Source of the DNA: CTSoil-075 sp964292325
GTDB taxonomy: Bacteria > Bacillota > Negativicutes > DSM-13327
Length of the DNA: 64,000 bases
Direction of reading: 5' to 3'
Assembly: GCA_964292325.1 (NCBI GenBank)
Contig: CAXYVG010000005.1
Span: 1-64,000, forward strand
Shown here: one piece after another, positions 1 to 9,691 of the stretch
Layout of the letters: each line of letters begins with the position of its first letter
How positions within the stretch are numbered: position 1 is the first letter of the stretch
Translations under genes and position numbers: made by a program
Notes under the pieces: generated by a model
What the model saw: the letters and a program-made list of their open reading frames with translations, nothing else
The model's database searches: none
Told to the model about the DNA's origin: nothing

Positions 1-76
1 CCTTTATAGAATAAGGAATTTACGCTACTATTTTTTATTGATGCGAAACCTCTGGGTTTTATGTCTACACCTACAT

Positions 77-631
77 TTAGACAAAATCTTTCACTGGCAA
101 TTTGAGCATATGCATCAACTGCAAAAAGCTCTCGGTTTCTAGTTCCCGCCCAGCGAGTATGGCAATTTTAGCACATGTACGAGCATCATGAAGAGCATTA
201 TGATGCTCAAAATCAATTTGAAACTTTTGCGCTAAGGTTGACAGCTTATAATTTTCGCCACCTGGCCACGTTTTTTTTGCAATCTGCACCGTACAAGCAT
301 GCTTAAAAGTAGGCATCGACAATGAGTATTCTTTTAATATACTCCGCAGTACACTGATGTCAAAAGCAGCATTATGTGCAATCACTATTTTATTTTCAAG
401 ATGAGGGCAGATGCGTCCCCACAATTGATCAAACGTTGGTTTATTCTTCACATCTTCTGGATATATCCCATGCACTTCTATATTCCGGGCATCAAATTTC
501 ATCACCGGCGGACGAATCAAAGAATAGGCACTGCGGACAATTTGTCCATTTTCTACCGTTACAGCCGCTAAACTACATGCACTAGAGCGACTCGAATTGG
601 CAGTTTCAAAATCAATCGCAACAAAATTCAT
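77..631 (-). CDS. DEDDh-family 3'-5' exonuclease (DnaQ/PolC epsilon-like)
   Basis: The 184-residue protein has the three exonuclease motifs of the DnaQ fold: AIDFETA near the N-terminus (ExoI, D-x-E), AHNAAFDISVL near residue 90 (ExoII) and HNALHDARTC near residue 145 (ExoIII, H-x4-D). It should remove nucleotides from DNA or RNA 3' ends using two metal ions. It is a stand-alone exonuclease domain with no polymerase or helicase part. It is the last gene of a three-gene set: its ATG shares one base with the stop codon of the upstream coiled-coil gene, so translational coupling is likely. The family is used in proofreading, repair, RNA turnover and phage defence, so the biochemical activity is well supported but the biological role is not. 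Confidence 0.85.
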   Translation of the reverse strand: MNFVAIDFETANSSRSSACSLAAVTVENGQIVRSAYSLIRPPVMKFDARNIEVHGIYPEDVKNKPTFDQLWGRICPHLENKIVIAHNAAFDISVLRSILKEYSLSMPTFKHACTVQIAKKTWPGGENYKLSTLAQKFQIDFEHHNALHDARTCAKIAILAGRELETESFLQLMHMLKLPVKDFV

Positions 632-1179
632 TATCGATCCAACTTCCCTTTTCGCGTTTTCAACATAACCTCATCTATATGTTCTCCTATCCACGTCTTC
701 ACGGCTTCATCAAGATGCTCTTTTTGCCACTGTTCACAGATAGCGTTGAAATATTCTTTTCCGTCCCCATCTGCACCTTTTATCTTTTCAATAAAAGCAC
801 TCATGGCTAGATTTTTTTCGGCAATCGTTAGTAACTCTCCTTGCATTTGTTGTGACTCTGTCATCATTTGCCGATATTCAATCATCGCTTTCGCCAGTTG
901 TTGCTGCATCACATTCATTTCCTGCATATTAGCACTTATTTCATGCACAACATCTGCCATCCCGCTTTGCATATTTTGTAATTGCTGTATCTCTGCCTGT
1001 AGTTTTTGATAGACAGGTGTTAGGGCATCCATTGTATGTTTCACTGTAAAATCTTCGGCAGTCTTATGAAATTCTTCCATGACTCCATGTAAGCTTAGAA
1101 TACCTTCTTGTAATGAACTAACAATCTGTGAGCTTTTCACAAATTCATCTAATAAAGTTTTTAGCTGTTTCTCACTCAT
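631..1179 (-). CDS. coiled-coil protein of unknown function
   Basis: I do not recognise this 182-residue protein. It is rich in Gln, Met, Glu and Lys. Heptad-like spacing from roughly residue 10 to 135 predicts a long alpha-helical coiled coil. There is no signal peptide or membrane segment, so it is probably cytoplasmic. I chose the ATG at 1179 because an AAGGAG lies about 10 nt upstream; the longer frame would begin at a TTG abutting that site. The start overlaps the end of the helicase gene by 8 bp, and the stop touches the exonuclease start. This packing implies that the three proteins are made together, and this one could be a scaffold or regulator between the two enzymes (inference). 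Confidence 0.75.
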   Translation of the reverse strand: MSEKQLKTLLDEFVKSSQIVSSLQEGILSLHGVMEEFHKTAEDFTVKHTMDALTPVYQKLQAEIQQLQNMQSGMADVVHEISANMQEMNVMQQQLAKAMIEYRQMMTESQQMQGELLTIAEKNLAMSAFIEKIKGADGDGKEYFNAICEQWQKEHLDEAVKTWIGEHIDEVMLKTRKGKLDR

Positions 1180-3802
1180 TCGGTGCAAACTCCTTCTTAA
1201 CCATTTCTATCCCATGTAAACAATCATTACATTTATTTTGATATTCTCTACATTTAGGTAATAAATACTTGTCATATATTAGCTGGGTAAATTCCTCATC
1301 ATCTATTTCATTGCTAATGATTTCATGTATAATGCTAAGAGATTTCTCAAACATTATCTCTATTTCAATAGGAGTACTCATAATTTGTACTAAGACGAAT
1401 AAACGAAATTTATCATTTTCCAATTCTTCTGCTAATTCCCAAGCTTCATCATTCTCTTCTGCGGCTAAAAAGCTTTTAATCGCCTCAAGATATAATCCCT
1501 GTTCGTTGTATTCTTTTGCCTGACAGCGCAACACACCAAGCGGATCGTTCGTATCCTTGTACCCCTGTATGGCTTGCTTATAATTACCAATCCGTTCCTG
1601 ATTACGGGCATCACTGAGAATTTCTCGCCGACTAGCACTTCTTTGTAACTCCATAGCCGTTTCCTCAAATAATGCTACCGGCTTTAAAAATTCGCTGATT
1701 TGTGAAAAAAGAGGATGTTCTATATTCTCTTCGTAAATACACAAATTTCTTTTTGCACGAGTTAATGCAACATAGAAGATATTAAAATAATAACGATATT
1801 TGGCATTCCTCTTTCCTCGCCCTTCCACAATATCTTGCCATTCACTTAAAAAAGGAGTCAACATATTAACGCAAACGACATAATCATATTCTAAGCCCTT
1901 AATTTCCTGAACCGTGAAAACTCTGTCCGCCGTTTTCATTTCATCGCTAATACGTTTTTTTTCAGCTTCATTGGGAACAACAATAATGGCGTATTTTCGA
2001 TCTTTTTTCTGCAGGGCAGAAAAAAGCTGTTTTCTATTTTCTGTACTTGGCATTAACCAAAAAGGCAAATTTCCTGGCTGTTGCAACGGGACAGCACTAA
2101 AATTATCTTTTGCCCCAATATAAGTCTTACACAATTCACCCATCTTATTACTCAGCCGAACGATATGTTGCTGACTGCGATAGTTTTTCTCGAGTAATTG
2201 CAATTCTTTTTCTACATGATGATAGTGAAACGGCATGCGTAGTCGACTAAAACTAAAATAGGTAGGATTAATCATCTGATGAATATCACCACTAAAAAAG
2301 AAATCATTAAAATTACCATTATCCCGCTTTAACGATAACAATAAATAAATCTGTAGTTCACTTAGGTCTTGTACCTCATCTACCATCACATAATCATAAT
2401 CGGTCTTTACTCGACCTATTTTTATCATAAGCAGCATGTTACGTGCCAGATCATTTTCATCAAATTTATGTCCTTGTTCTAGCCACGCTTGATATCTCTG
2501 TGCAATAATATAAATCTGCTTTTTTTCTTCACTGCTAAAGATACTATCGTCATCATCTAGACTCAGATATAATTCTTTTGAAAGTAGTGGTGCTGCAAAC
2601 ATTGTCCGTTTTACTTGCTCTTTTATTTTTTTAATATCTGCTAGTATGATTTCTTTATCAACAACTTCTCGTAATAATGGATTGCTCCCTATTGGCTGCT
2701 GATGATGATCGTTAAATAACGATTGTCGATTCTTCACGAATAGATAGTGATCTTTCTCTACTTCCTTGATAAAACCATGTTGACACAAAAATTCTAATGT
2801 CTGTGGATGTATCTTATGACTACGACTATCAAATACTTCATTGCGTAACCAATAGCGTCCCATATAGCCTTTAATAATTCCACGAATTTCCTGCCAAATA
2901 TCTATTTTATGGATACTTATATTTTGAAACAATGGACTATTTTGAGTGCAAAATCCATTATCGAATTTTCGAAAATCAATTAAATCCGCTGATTTTTTCC
3001 CCAATTGTGCAAAACAAAATTCATTCAAAGAATGAAATGTAACACTTGCCAATTTTTCATCTCGATTACTTACCATATAATCATTGTGATAACTATGATA
3101 CATTTTTTCAAAATCATTTTTTAATGTTTTCGTATAAGTGAAGTAGGCTAGTTTTGCATCTTTATTTTTACTCAACGCGAATAATTTATGTAATCCAATC
3201 GTGGACTTTCCCGTACCAGCCCCTCCTGATAGAAAAACTGGGCGATCATGTATTTGTACACACTGGTATTGCTCATTATCTAAATAATATTGCCAGTCTT
3301 TCACTCCGTCTTCTGCCATTCGCGCTAGATCATGATCTTCTACTTGATAAGCCCGTGTGTAATCCATGACCAAATTTAACCTTGCATAACTTTCCTCGAT
3401 TTCACGAAATTCCACAGTTTCCCTTTCTTCCGTATAGGACTGCATCTCAAAATCATACTCCGTGAAATCTTTCTCGCCACTAATTTGCATGTTTCGCCCT
3501 TTACGAATTTGTTGATCATGACTACAGTATGCTAAAAGTACAATGCCAGATTTATTTTCTTCACGAATGTTTTGTATATCATCCGCGTAAATAAATAAAA
3601 TGCGATCATCATTCGCAATCCGAAACTTATATTTATCCGTAGTTCCCCGAATGCGTCGTGCATAGAATCCTTTTGGCATATTACTAATATTACCACGTTC
3701 TTCAGCTAACTTTTTTAGATAATAAGGCAATTTACGGCGAACATGCTGTATTTTTTCTTGTGGTATACTATCCCAAAACTGTTGCAGTATTAAATGCTTC
3801 AC
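1172..3802 (-). CDS. SF1 (UvrD/Rep-like) helicase with RelE-like N-terminal domain and TPR-like C-terminus
   Basis: The 876-residue protein has SF1 helicase motifs: Walker A GGAGTGKST near residue 193, a MVDEVQDLSE Walker B/motif II, NYRSQQHIVRL, VQEIKGLEYDYVV and FYVALTRAKR (motif VI). It should couple ATP hydrolysis to translocation or unwinding of nucleic acid. Residues 1-105 precede the helicase core and resemble the RelE/ParE toxin fold: a helical hairpin, then strands ending GFYARRIRG, DDRILFIY and a His/Arg-rich tail. About 130 C-terminal residues look like TPR-type helical repeats. The GTG start has AAGGAG 8 nt upstream. It overlaps the downstream coiled-coil gene by 8 bp. The RelE resemblance is by eye and needs structural comparison; the domain may simply bind nucleic acid. 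Confidence 0.85.
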   Translation of the reverse strand: MKHLILQQFWDSIPQEKIQHVRRKLPYYLKKLAEERGNISNMPKGFYARRIRGTTDKYKFRIANDDRILFIYADDIQNIREENKSGIVLLAYCSHDQQIRKGRNMQISGEKDFTEYDFEMQSYTEERETVEFREIEESYARLNLVMDYTRAYQVEDHDLARMAEDGVKDWQYYLDNEQYQCVQIHDRPVFLSGGAGTGKSTIGLHKLFALSKNKDAKLAYFTYTKTLKNDFEKMYHSYHNDYMVSNRDEKLASVTFHSLNEFCFAQLGKKSADLIDFRKFDNGFCTQNSPLFQNISIHKIDIWQEIRGIIKGYMGRYWLRNEVFDSRSHKIHPQTLEFLCQHGFIKEVEKDHYLFVKNRQSLFNDHHQQPIGSNPLLREVVDKEIILADIKKIKEQVKRTMFAAPLLSKELYLSLDDDDSIFSSEEKKQIYIIAQRYQAWLEQGHKFDENDLARNMLLMIKIGRVKTDYDYVMVDEVQDLSELQIYLLLSLKRDNGNFNDFFFSGDIHQMINPTYFSFSRLRMPFHYHHVEKELQLLEKNYRSQQHIVRLSNKMGELCKTYIGAKDNFSAVPLQQPGNLPFWLMPSTENRKQLFSALQKKDRKYAIIVVPNEAEKKRISDEMKTADRVFTVQEIKGLEYDYVVCVNMLTPFLSEWQDIVEGRGKRNAKYRYYFNIFYVALTRAKRNLCIYEENIEHPLFSQISEFLKPVALFEETAMELQRSASRREILSDARNQERIGNYKQAIQGYKDTNDPLGVLRCQAKEYNEQGLYLEAIKSFLAAEENDEAWELAEELENDKFRLFVLVQIMSTPIEIEIMFEKSLSIIHEIISNEIDDEEFTQLIYDKYLLPKCREYQNKCNDCLHGIEMVKKEFAPNE

Positions 3803-3824
3803 ACTATATACTCCTTACCATCTG

Positions 3825-3856
3825 TAAAAAACAAGACTGACAATTGTCAGCCTTGC
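3825..3856 (-). terminator. intrinsic terminator after nfnB
   Basis: A hairpin with the palindromic core CTGACAATTGTCAG is extended by CAAG/CTTG. On the minus strand it is followed by a run of T. It lies 18 nt after the nfnB stop and separates that operon from the helicase cassette. Confidence 0.75.
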
Positions 3857-3874
3857 TTTTTCCTTACTCACTAT

Positions 3875-5287
3875 CTACTTACTCTTCTTTGCCTTTAAAT
3901 ATTGATCAATTGCTACTGCCGCCTTCTTCCCTGCCCCCATGGCAAGAATAACGGTTGCGGCGCCTGTCACAATATCACCACCAGCAAATACACCCGCTTT
4001 ACTAGTAGCACCGGTTTCAGCATCTGCATTAATATTTCCTCTTTTATTGGTTTCAAGCCCTTTGGTTGTCGATTGTACCAATGGGTTAGGCCCTTGACCA
4101 ATCGCAATGATAACTGTATCTACATCCAAAACAAACTCAGATCCAGGAATTTCTACTGGACGACGACGACCGGAAGCATCCGCTTCACCTAGTTCCATCC
4201 GAATACATTGTAGACCTGTTACCCAGCCTTCTTCATTTCCTAGCACTGCCGTTGGAGCCGTCAATAATTGAAAATGAATGCCTTCTTCTTTGGCATGATG
4301 AACTTCTTCAAGTCTAGCTGGCAGTTCTTTTTCCGAGCGACGATAGACAATGGACACCTGCTCTGCACCTAAACGTAAAGCCGTTCTCGCACCATCCATT
4401 GCTACATTACCGCCACCAACTACTGCTACTCTTTTCCCTACATGAATAGGCGTCGCGCTTTGCGGGAAGCGATACGCTTTCATCAAGTTACAACGAGTCA
4501 AGAACTCATTAGCAGAATATACACCATTGAGATTTTCACCAGGAACATCCATGAAATAAGGAAGACCAGCACCTGTACCAATAAAGACAGCATCAAAGCC
4601 TTCTTCTTCTAACAATTCGTCTACTGTGAAGGTACTACCAATCACAGCATTCACAACGATTTCTACACCAAGTTTGCGCAAGTTATTAATTTCTGCCTGT
4701 ACCACTTCATCTTTTGGTAAACGAAATTCTGGAATGCCATACATCAGTACGCCACCTGGTAAATGCAATGCTTCAAACATTGTAACTTTATAGCCCATTT
4801 TAGCTAAATCACCAGCAGCACTTAGTCCAGAAGGACCTGAACCAACAATGGCGACTTTTTGCGCATCGTCTGCATATGCCAGCGTATCAACGTTTTCGCC
4901 TTTATTACGTGCCATATCGGCTACATAACGCTCTAAGCGCCCAATCGCAACGGCTTCGCCTTTCTTCGCCAACACACAATATTTTTCGCATTGTTCCTCT
5001 TGTGGACAAACTCTACCACACACTGCAGGCAGACCGTTTGCTTCTTTGATTTTAGTAATGGCAGCTTCCATTTCGCCAGCTTTTACATGTTTGATAAAGC
5101 CGGGAATATCAATTTGTACCGGACAACCTTTACGACAAGGAGCCGTTTTACACTGAAGACATCTTTCTGCTTCAGCCTGAGCTAATTCGGCAGTATAACC
5201 AAGGGTAACTTCAGCAAAATTTCTCGCCCGCACCTTTGGATCTTGTTCAGGCATTGGATTTTTGTTTAATGAGAGTGACATTTGCAC
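3875..5287 (-). CDS. nfnB: NADH-dependent reduced ferredoxin:NADP+ oxidoreductase, subunit B (NfnB)
   Basis: This 470-residue protein is the large subunit of the electron-bifurcating transhydrogenase. It exchanges electrons between NADPH, NAD+ and ferredoxin in the cytoplasm. The N-terminal quarter has a cysteine-rich two-cluster [4Fe-4S] region (CLQCKTAPCRKGCP, then CGRVCPQEEQCEKYC). An FAD-binding GSGPSGLSAAG follows near residue 150, and an NADP-binding GGGNVAMDGARTALRLGA near 290 with YRRSEKELPAR after it. The fold is shared with the glutamate synthase small subunit. The adjacent nfnA, overlapping by 22 bp, and the absence of a gltB-type large subunit favour NfnB. The neighbours fhs and folD fit a role in supplying NADPH and reduced ferredoxin for one-carbon metabolism. 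Confidence 0.9.
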   Translation of the reverse strand: MQMSLSLNKNPMPEQDPKVRARNFAEVTLGYTAELAQAEAERCLQCKTAPCRKGCPVQIDIPGFIKHVKAGEMEAAITKIKEANGLPAVCGRVCPQEEQCEKYCVLAKKGEAVAIGRLERYVADMARNKGENVDTLAYADDAQKVAIVGSGPSGLSAAGDLAKMGYKVTMFEALHLPGGVLMYGIPEFRLPKDEVVQAEINNLRKLGVEIVVNAVIGSTFTVDELLEEEGFDAVFIGTGAGLPYFMDVPGENLNGVYSANEFLTRCNLMKAYRFPQSATPIHVGKRVAVVGGGNVAMDGARTALRLGAEQVSIVYRRSEKELPARLEEVHHAKEEGIHFQLLTAPTAVLGNEEGWVTGLQCIRMELGEADASGRRRPVEIPGSEFVLDVDTVIIAIGQGPNPLVQSTTKGLETNKRGNINADAETGATSKAGVFAGGDIVTGAATVILAMGAGKKAAVAIDQYLKAKKSK

Positions 5288-6120
5288 CCTCCTTCCTGCT
5301 TGCCAGCCAAGTGTTCGCTATGCTGTTTTTCATGAGGTTTATACATACGCTGGCGAGACATTAATACATTAAAATCTACTTTATGTCCATCAAACTCTGG
5401 ACCATCAACACAAGCAAATTTATTTTCATTACCAACCGATACACGGCAACCACCACACATACCTGTACCATCTACCATAATAGGGTTCAGGCTAACAACT
5501 GTCGGTACACCATAAGGTCTTGTTGTTTCCGCCACAAATTTCATCATAATCACAGGTCCAATCGCTACAACTAGACTAATAGTCTTATCAGAATCAAGTA
5601 ATTCTTTAAGAGGCTGAGTAACCAATGCTTTTAATCCTTTGGAACCATCATCGGTCGTTATAATGAGTTCATCACTAACAGCTGCCATTTCTTTCTCATA
5701 AATCAAGATATCTTCCGAACGAGCACCAATAATCGAAATTACTTCGTTACCAGCTTCTTTCATACCACGTGCAATTGGATATACTGGCGCAATACCAATA
5801 CCACCACCTACACAAACAACAGTTCCGAATTTTTGAATATGAGTTGCTTTGCCAAGAGGCCCTACTAGATCTAAGATGCAATCACCCTCATGTAAGCGGC
5901 CAAGTTCTACAGTCGAAGCCCCTACTTCTTGGAATATCAACGTAATCGTCCCTGTTTCACGATTGAAATCAGCGATTGTCAAAGGAATACGTTCCCCTTC
6001 TTCATCAATACGCAAAATGATAAATTGTCCTGGTTGAGCTTTTTTAGCAATTAATGGTGCCTCCACTTCAAAAAGTTGAACACTTGGTGCTAATTGCTGT
6101 TTTACAAGTATTTTATACAC
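5266..6120 (-). CDS. nfnA: NADH-dependent reduced ferredoxin:NADP+ oxidoreductase, subunit A (NfnA)
   Basis: The 284-residue protein is a ferredoxin-NADP reductase/dihydroorotate dehydrogenase electron-transfer type flavoprotein, the small Nfn subunit that binds FAD and NAD(H). It shows RIPLTIAD (flavin binding) and GGGIGIAPVYPIARG (nucleotide binding). The C-terminal [2Fe-2S] site reads VDGTGMCGGCRVSV then FACVDGP. The D-x4-C-x2-C-x11-C spacing matches the unusual one-Asp, three-Cys ligation known for NfnA, which helps separate it from PyrK. The GTG start is preceded by GGAGGGG. It is transcribed directly before nfnB and after fhs. Confidence 0.9.
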   Translation of the reverse strand: MYKILVKQQLAPSVQLFEVEAPLIAKKAQPGQFIILRIDEEGERIPLTIADFNRETGTITLIFQEVGASTVELGRLHEGDCILDLVGPLGKATHIQKFGTVVCVGGGIGIAPVYPIARGMKEAGNEVISIIGARSEDILIYEKEMAAVSDELIITTDDGSKGLKALVTQPLKELLDSDKTISLVVAIGPVIMMKFVAETTRPYGVPTVVSLNPIMVDGTGMCGGCRVSVGNENKFACVDGPEFDGHKVDFNVLMSRQRMYKPHEKQHSEHLAGKQEGGCKCHSH

Positions 6121-6169
6121 AAGACCCCTCCTATAAATAGCATATCTGCCTTTCTATTATGTTACCATC

Positions 6170-7837
6170 TTAAAATAGTCCGGTGATTTTTCCTTTATTA
6201 TCAATGTCCATTCTTTCCGCTGCTGGCCGCTTAGGAAGTCCAGGCATCGTCATGATCGCTCCTGTAAGAGCTACTAAGAATCCTGCACCCGCAGCAACGC
6301 GCACTTCACGTACTGTAACAGTAAAACCAGATGGTCGCCCAAGTTTCGTCATATCATCACTTAAGGAATACTGCGTCTTTGCCATACAGATCGGTGTTTT
6401 ATCAAAGCCTGCGGCTGTTAGTTCTGCAATCGCCTTTTCTGCGGCAGTAGTATAATTCACACCATCTGCACCATAAATTTCTTTCGCAATCGCCGCGATT
6501 TTCTCTTTTATTGGTTGATTTTCATCATATATATAAGCAAAGTGATTCGGTTTTTCAAATGCTGCCAATACTTTATTTGCTAGTTCAATGCCACCTTGAC
6601 CGCCTTTTGCCCAAACTTCAGAAAGGGCAACTTCTGCACCAAGTTCAATGCATTTACTTCGTACAAAATCAAGTTCCGCAGAAGTATCCGTAGGGAACGC
6701 ATTAATAGCAACCACCGTTGGCAAACCAAATTTATGAATATTTTCGATATGTTTCGTAAGGTTTGACAATCCTTTTTCTAAGGCTTCCATATTTTCCCCT
6801 ACTAATTCATTTTTAGGTACTCCACCATGCATTTTAAGCGCTCTGACAGTGGCAACAATCACAACGGCATCTGGTTTAATACCAGCAAAACGACATTTAA
6901 TATCTAAAAATTTTTCAGCACCAAGATCCGCACCAAAACCCGCTTCCGTTACACAAACATCTGCTAACTTTAAAGCAAATTTCGTCGCCATAACACTGTT
7001 ACAGCCATGAGCAATATTCGCAAATGGTCCACCATGTACAAACGCAGGTGTACTTTCTAATGTTTGGACTAAGTTTGGTTTGATCGCATCTTTAAAAAGT
7101 AAGGTCAATGCCCCAGTGACTTGTAATTGATCAGCTGTGACGATTTGATTATCATACGTATAGCCAATAATAATCCGACCAATACGCGCTTTCATATCGT
7201 CTAAATCATTGGCTAAACATAAAATTGCCATCATTTCTGAAGCTACCGTAATATCAAAACCACTTTCACGTGGTACACCATTTACTTTACCACCAAGACC
7301 ACCAATGATCGATCTGAGTGCTCTATCATTTAAATCTACTACTCTCCGCCATGTAATACGCCTAGGATCAATGCCAAGTTCATTTCCTTGATGAATATGG
7401 TTATCAATCACGGCAGCTAACAAATTATGAGCAGTGGTAATCGCATGGAAGTCGCCAGTAAAATGTAAATTAATATCTTCCATTGGTACAACCTGTGCAT
7501 AGCCACCACCAGCAGCGCCACCTTTTAGACCAAAACAAGGACCAAGCGAAGGTTCGCGAAGAGCAATGACTACTTTTTTCCCTAGTTGATGCAGTGCATC
7601 ACCAAGTCCCACAGTAGTCGTAGTCTTTCCCTCACCTGCGGGCGTTGGGTTGATAGCCGTTACCAGTACCAACTTGCCATCTGGACGAGATTTAATACTT
7701 TCCCATTTTTCAAGAGATACTTTCGCTTTATATTTTCCATAAAGTTCTAGATCATCTTGCGTAATGTCAAGTTTTTCTGCCACTTCTATCACATGTTTCA
7801 TCGTAGCCTCTTGGGCTATTTGCACATCACTTTTCAT
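6170..7837 (-). CDS. fhs: formate--tetrahydrofolate ligase
   Basis: The enzyme joins formate to tetrahydrofolate with ATP to give 10-formyl-THF, the entry to the methyl branch of the Wood-Ljungdahl pathway and a purine carbon source. The nucleotide-binding stretch TPAGEGKTTTTVGLGDAL near residue 60 and the conserved PSLGPCFGLKGGAAGGGYAQ are diagnostic. From the ATG at 7837 the protein has 555 residues, the usual family length. I chose this start because GGGGAG lies 8 nt upstream; the open frame extends 12 codons further without a ribosome site. It is followed by nfnA after about 50 nt and preceded by folD, forming a one-carbon/redox group. Confidence 0.96.
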   Translation of the reverse strand: MKSDVQIAQEATMKHVIEVAEKLDITQDDLELYGKYKAKVSLEKWESIKSRPDGKLVLVTAINPTPAGEGKTTTTVGLGDALHQLGKKVVIALREPSLGPCFGLKGGAAGGGYAQVVPMEDINLHFTGDFHAITTAHNLLAAVIDNHIHQGNELGIDPRRITWRRVVDLNDRALRSIIGGLGGKVNGVPRESGFDITVASEMMAILCLANDLDDMKARIGRIIIGYTYDNQIVTADQLQVTGALTLLFKDAIKPNLVQTLESTPAFVHGGPFANIAHGCNSVMATKFALKLADVCVTEAGFGADLGAEKFLDIKCRFAGIKPDAVVIVATVRALKMHGGVPKNELVGENMEALEKGLSNLTKHIENIHKFGLPTVVAINAFPTDTSAELDFVRSKCIELGAEVALSEVWAKGGQGGIELANKVLAAFEKPNHFAYIYDENQPIKEKIAAIAKEIYGADGVNYTTAAEKAIAELTAAGFDKTPICMAKTQYSLSDDMTKLGRPSGFTVTVREVRVAAGAGFLVALTGAIMTMPGLPKRPAAERMDIDNKGKITGLF

Positions 7838-7917
7838 TGTTATATCTCCCCTATAAACTACAGACAACATCACGACTTGAAATAAAAATTAATTCATTCC
7901 GCCTTTTGTTGTACTAT

Positions 7918-8784
7918 TTATTCTATATGATTTCGCAACTTCACTGCTTTCACAGTATTACTGAGTAGCATGGCAATCGTTAAAAGTCCGACCCCACCAG
8001 GTACTGGTGTAATAGCACCTGCCACTTCTTTCACTTGCTCAAAATCAACATCGCCTACCAGTTTCTTTTCCGCAATGCGATTAATACCTACATCAATGAC
8101 AACAGCACCTGGTTTGACCATATCTTTCGTTACAAAATTTGGTTTGCCAATCGCAACTACCAAAATATCGGCTTGCCGCGTAATACTTGGCAAATCAGTA
8201 GTACGAGAATGACATATCGTTACAGTAGCATGACGGGCTAACAATAAACTAGCCATTGGTTTACCAACAATATTGCTGCGGCCAATGATGACAGCATGTT
8301 TACCTGCTATCTCTAGATCGGCAAGTTCTAGCATTTTAATGCAACCATAAGGAGTACAAGGCACTAAATATTCTTGACCAATTGCCAACTTACCCACATT
8401 TACAGGATGGAAACCATCTACATCTTTACTTGGATCTATAGTATTTAAGAATTCTGCTTCATAAGCCTGTAAATGTTTTGGTAACGGTAATTGTAACAAT
8501 ATACCGTCAATCGCAGGATCGGCATTCAATGACTCAATTTGTGCTACTAATTCTTGCTGTGTAACATTTTCTGGCATCTGCACAACTTCTGAATACATGC
8601 CGATTTCAGTACATGATTTATGTTTATTGGCTACATACACTTTAGAAGCAGGATTTTCTCCTACAATAATCACTGCTAAGCCAGGTGTAATACCATGTAC
8701 CTCGGCTAACAGTTGTACTTCTTGTTTCACCATATCTTTTATTTGTGTTGCAAATTCTTTGCCTTCTAACAATCTTGCTGACAT
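7918..8784 (-). CDS. folD: bifunctional methylenetetrahydrofolate dehydrogenase / methenyltetrahydrofolate cyclohydrolase
   Basis: FolD interconverts 5,10-methylene-THF and 10-formyl-THF with NAD(P). The 288-residue protein shows SKVYVANKHKSC (with the catalytic Lys), DGILLQLPLPKHL, KDVDGFHPVNVGKL, the nucleotide-binding GRSNIVGKPMASLLL and the C-terminal PGGVGLLTIAML. It sits upstream of fhs in the same direction, so the two enzymes together connect formate to the methylene level. The length and all key motifs are complete. Confidence 0.96.
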   Translation of the reverse strand: MSARLLEGKEFATQIKDMVKQEVQLLAEVHGITPGLAVIIVGENPASKVYVANKHKSCTEIGMYSEVVQMPENVTQQELVAQIESLNADPAIDGILLQLPLPKHLQAYEAEFLNTIDPSKDVDGFHPVNVGKLAIGQEYLVPCTPYGCIKMLELADLEIAGKHAVIIGRSNIVGKPMASLLLARHATVTICHSRTTDLPSITRQADILVVAIGKPNFVTKDMVKPGAVVIDVGINRIAEKKLVGDVDFEQVKEVAGAITPVPGGVGLLTIAMLLSNTVKAVKLRNHIE

Positions 8785-8836
8785 ATATAACTACCCTTCG
8801 GCACTGCGTGCCCCCCCTCTCACAAGGGGACTATTT

Positions 8837-9691
8837 TTATTTTAAAAATATGATACTAATTACGATGAACACCAGTAAAGCAATACTCACTAACCCATTA
8901 CGCATAAAATAGGTCTGGGTCACTTGACGAAAATCACTCGCACTGACAATAGAATGCTGATAGATCAATACCACTGCTGCCAGCACTACGCCGACAAAAT
9001 AGATCCAATGCATTGACATAAGCTGACCTACTAAGAAAAAGCCAATGATGCTTGCTACATGCATCCCTTTGGAAATGATAAGAGCACGCTCTACACCAAA
9101 TCGAACCGGTACCGAATGCAGCTTATTTCTTTTATCAAATTCTACATCTTGGCAACCATAGATAATATCAAAACCAGCAATCCATAAGGCAACAGCCAAA
9201 CCTAACAATGCAATAGGAAAGACAATCTCACCACGAATTGCTACCCAAGCACCAATTGGTGCAATAGCCAAAGCCAAACCTAGCACTAAATGACAAGTCC
9301 ATGAAAATCTTTTCATATAAGGATATGCAACTAAAGGAATCACGGCTAATGGAAATAGCTTTAAACACAATGGATGTAAATGAGCAGCTGCCCATAAAAA
9401 TAACAGCAAGCTACACACAGTTAATACAATTGCCTCCCAAGGCTTAACTTGCCCAGTGACCATCGGCCTCTCTGCAAAGCGAGGCTGAAGTCGATCATAT
9501 TTTAAATCAATACAATTATTGAGTGCCATAGCTGCACTACGCGCTCCCACCATAGCCAAGGTAATCCACAAAAGATCCATACCTTTTGGCATACCACCCG
9601 CTGCCATGATTGCTCCAATATAGGCAAACGGTAGTGCAAAAATCGCATGAGATAACGCTATATTATTGATATGTGCTTTAATTTTATTCAA
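8837..9691 (-). CDS. ubiA: UbiA-family prenyltransferase (4-hydroxybenzoate polyprenyltransferase-like; MqnP/UbiA)
   Basis: This is an integral membrane enzyme that attaches a polyprenyl chain to an aromatic ring during quinone synthesis. The 284-residue protein has the first aspartate motif NNCIDLKYDR near residue 65 and the second, DIIYGCQDVEFDK, near residue 180, with about eight hydrophobic segments. I placed the start at a TTG at 9691, giving MNKIKAHINN, because a GGAAGG lies upstream and the longer frame merely reads through ubiD out of phase. It overlaps ubiD by 8 bp. With the UbiD decarboxylase and the polyprenyl diphosphate synthase nearby, a menaquinone role, possibly the futalosine route, is likely. 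Confidence 0.9.
   Translation of the reverse strand: MNKIKAHINNIALSHAIFALPFAYIGAIMAAGGMPKGMDLLWITLAMVGARSAAMALNNCIDLKYDRLQPRFAERPMVTGQVKPWEAIVLTVCSLLLFLWAAAHLHPLCLKLFPLAVIPLVAYPYMKRFSWTCHLVLGLALAIAPIGAWVAIRGEIVFPIALLGLAVALWIAGFDIIYGCQDVEFDKRNKLHSVPVRFGVERALIISKGMHVASIIGFFLVGQLMSMHWIYFVGVVLAAVVLIYQHSIVSASDFRQVTQTYFMRNGLVSIALLVFIVISIIFLK

Noticed and set aside
3875..6120. Glutamate synthase small subunit with a dihydroorotate dehydrogenase PyrK
   Set aside because: No partner GltB or PyrD gene is adjacent. The Asp-plus-three-Cys cluster spacing and the gene pair fit NfnA/NfnB.
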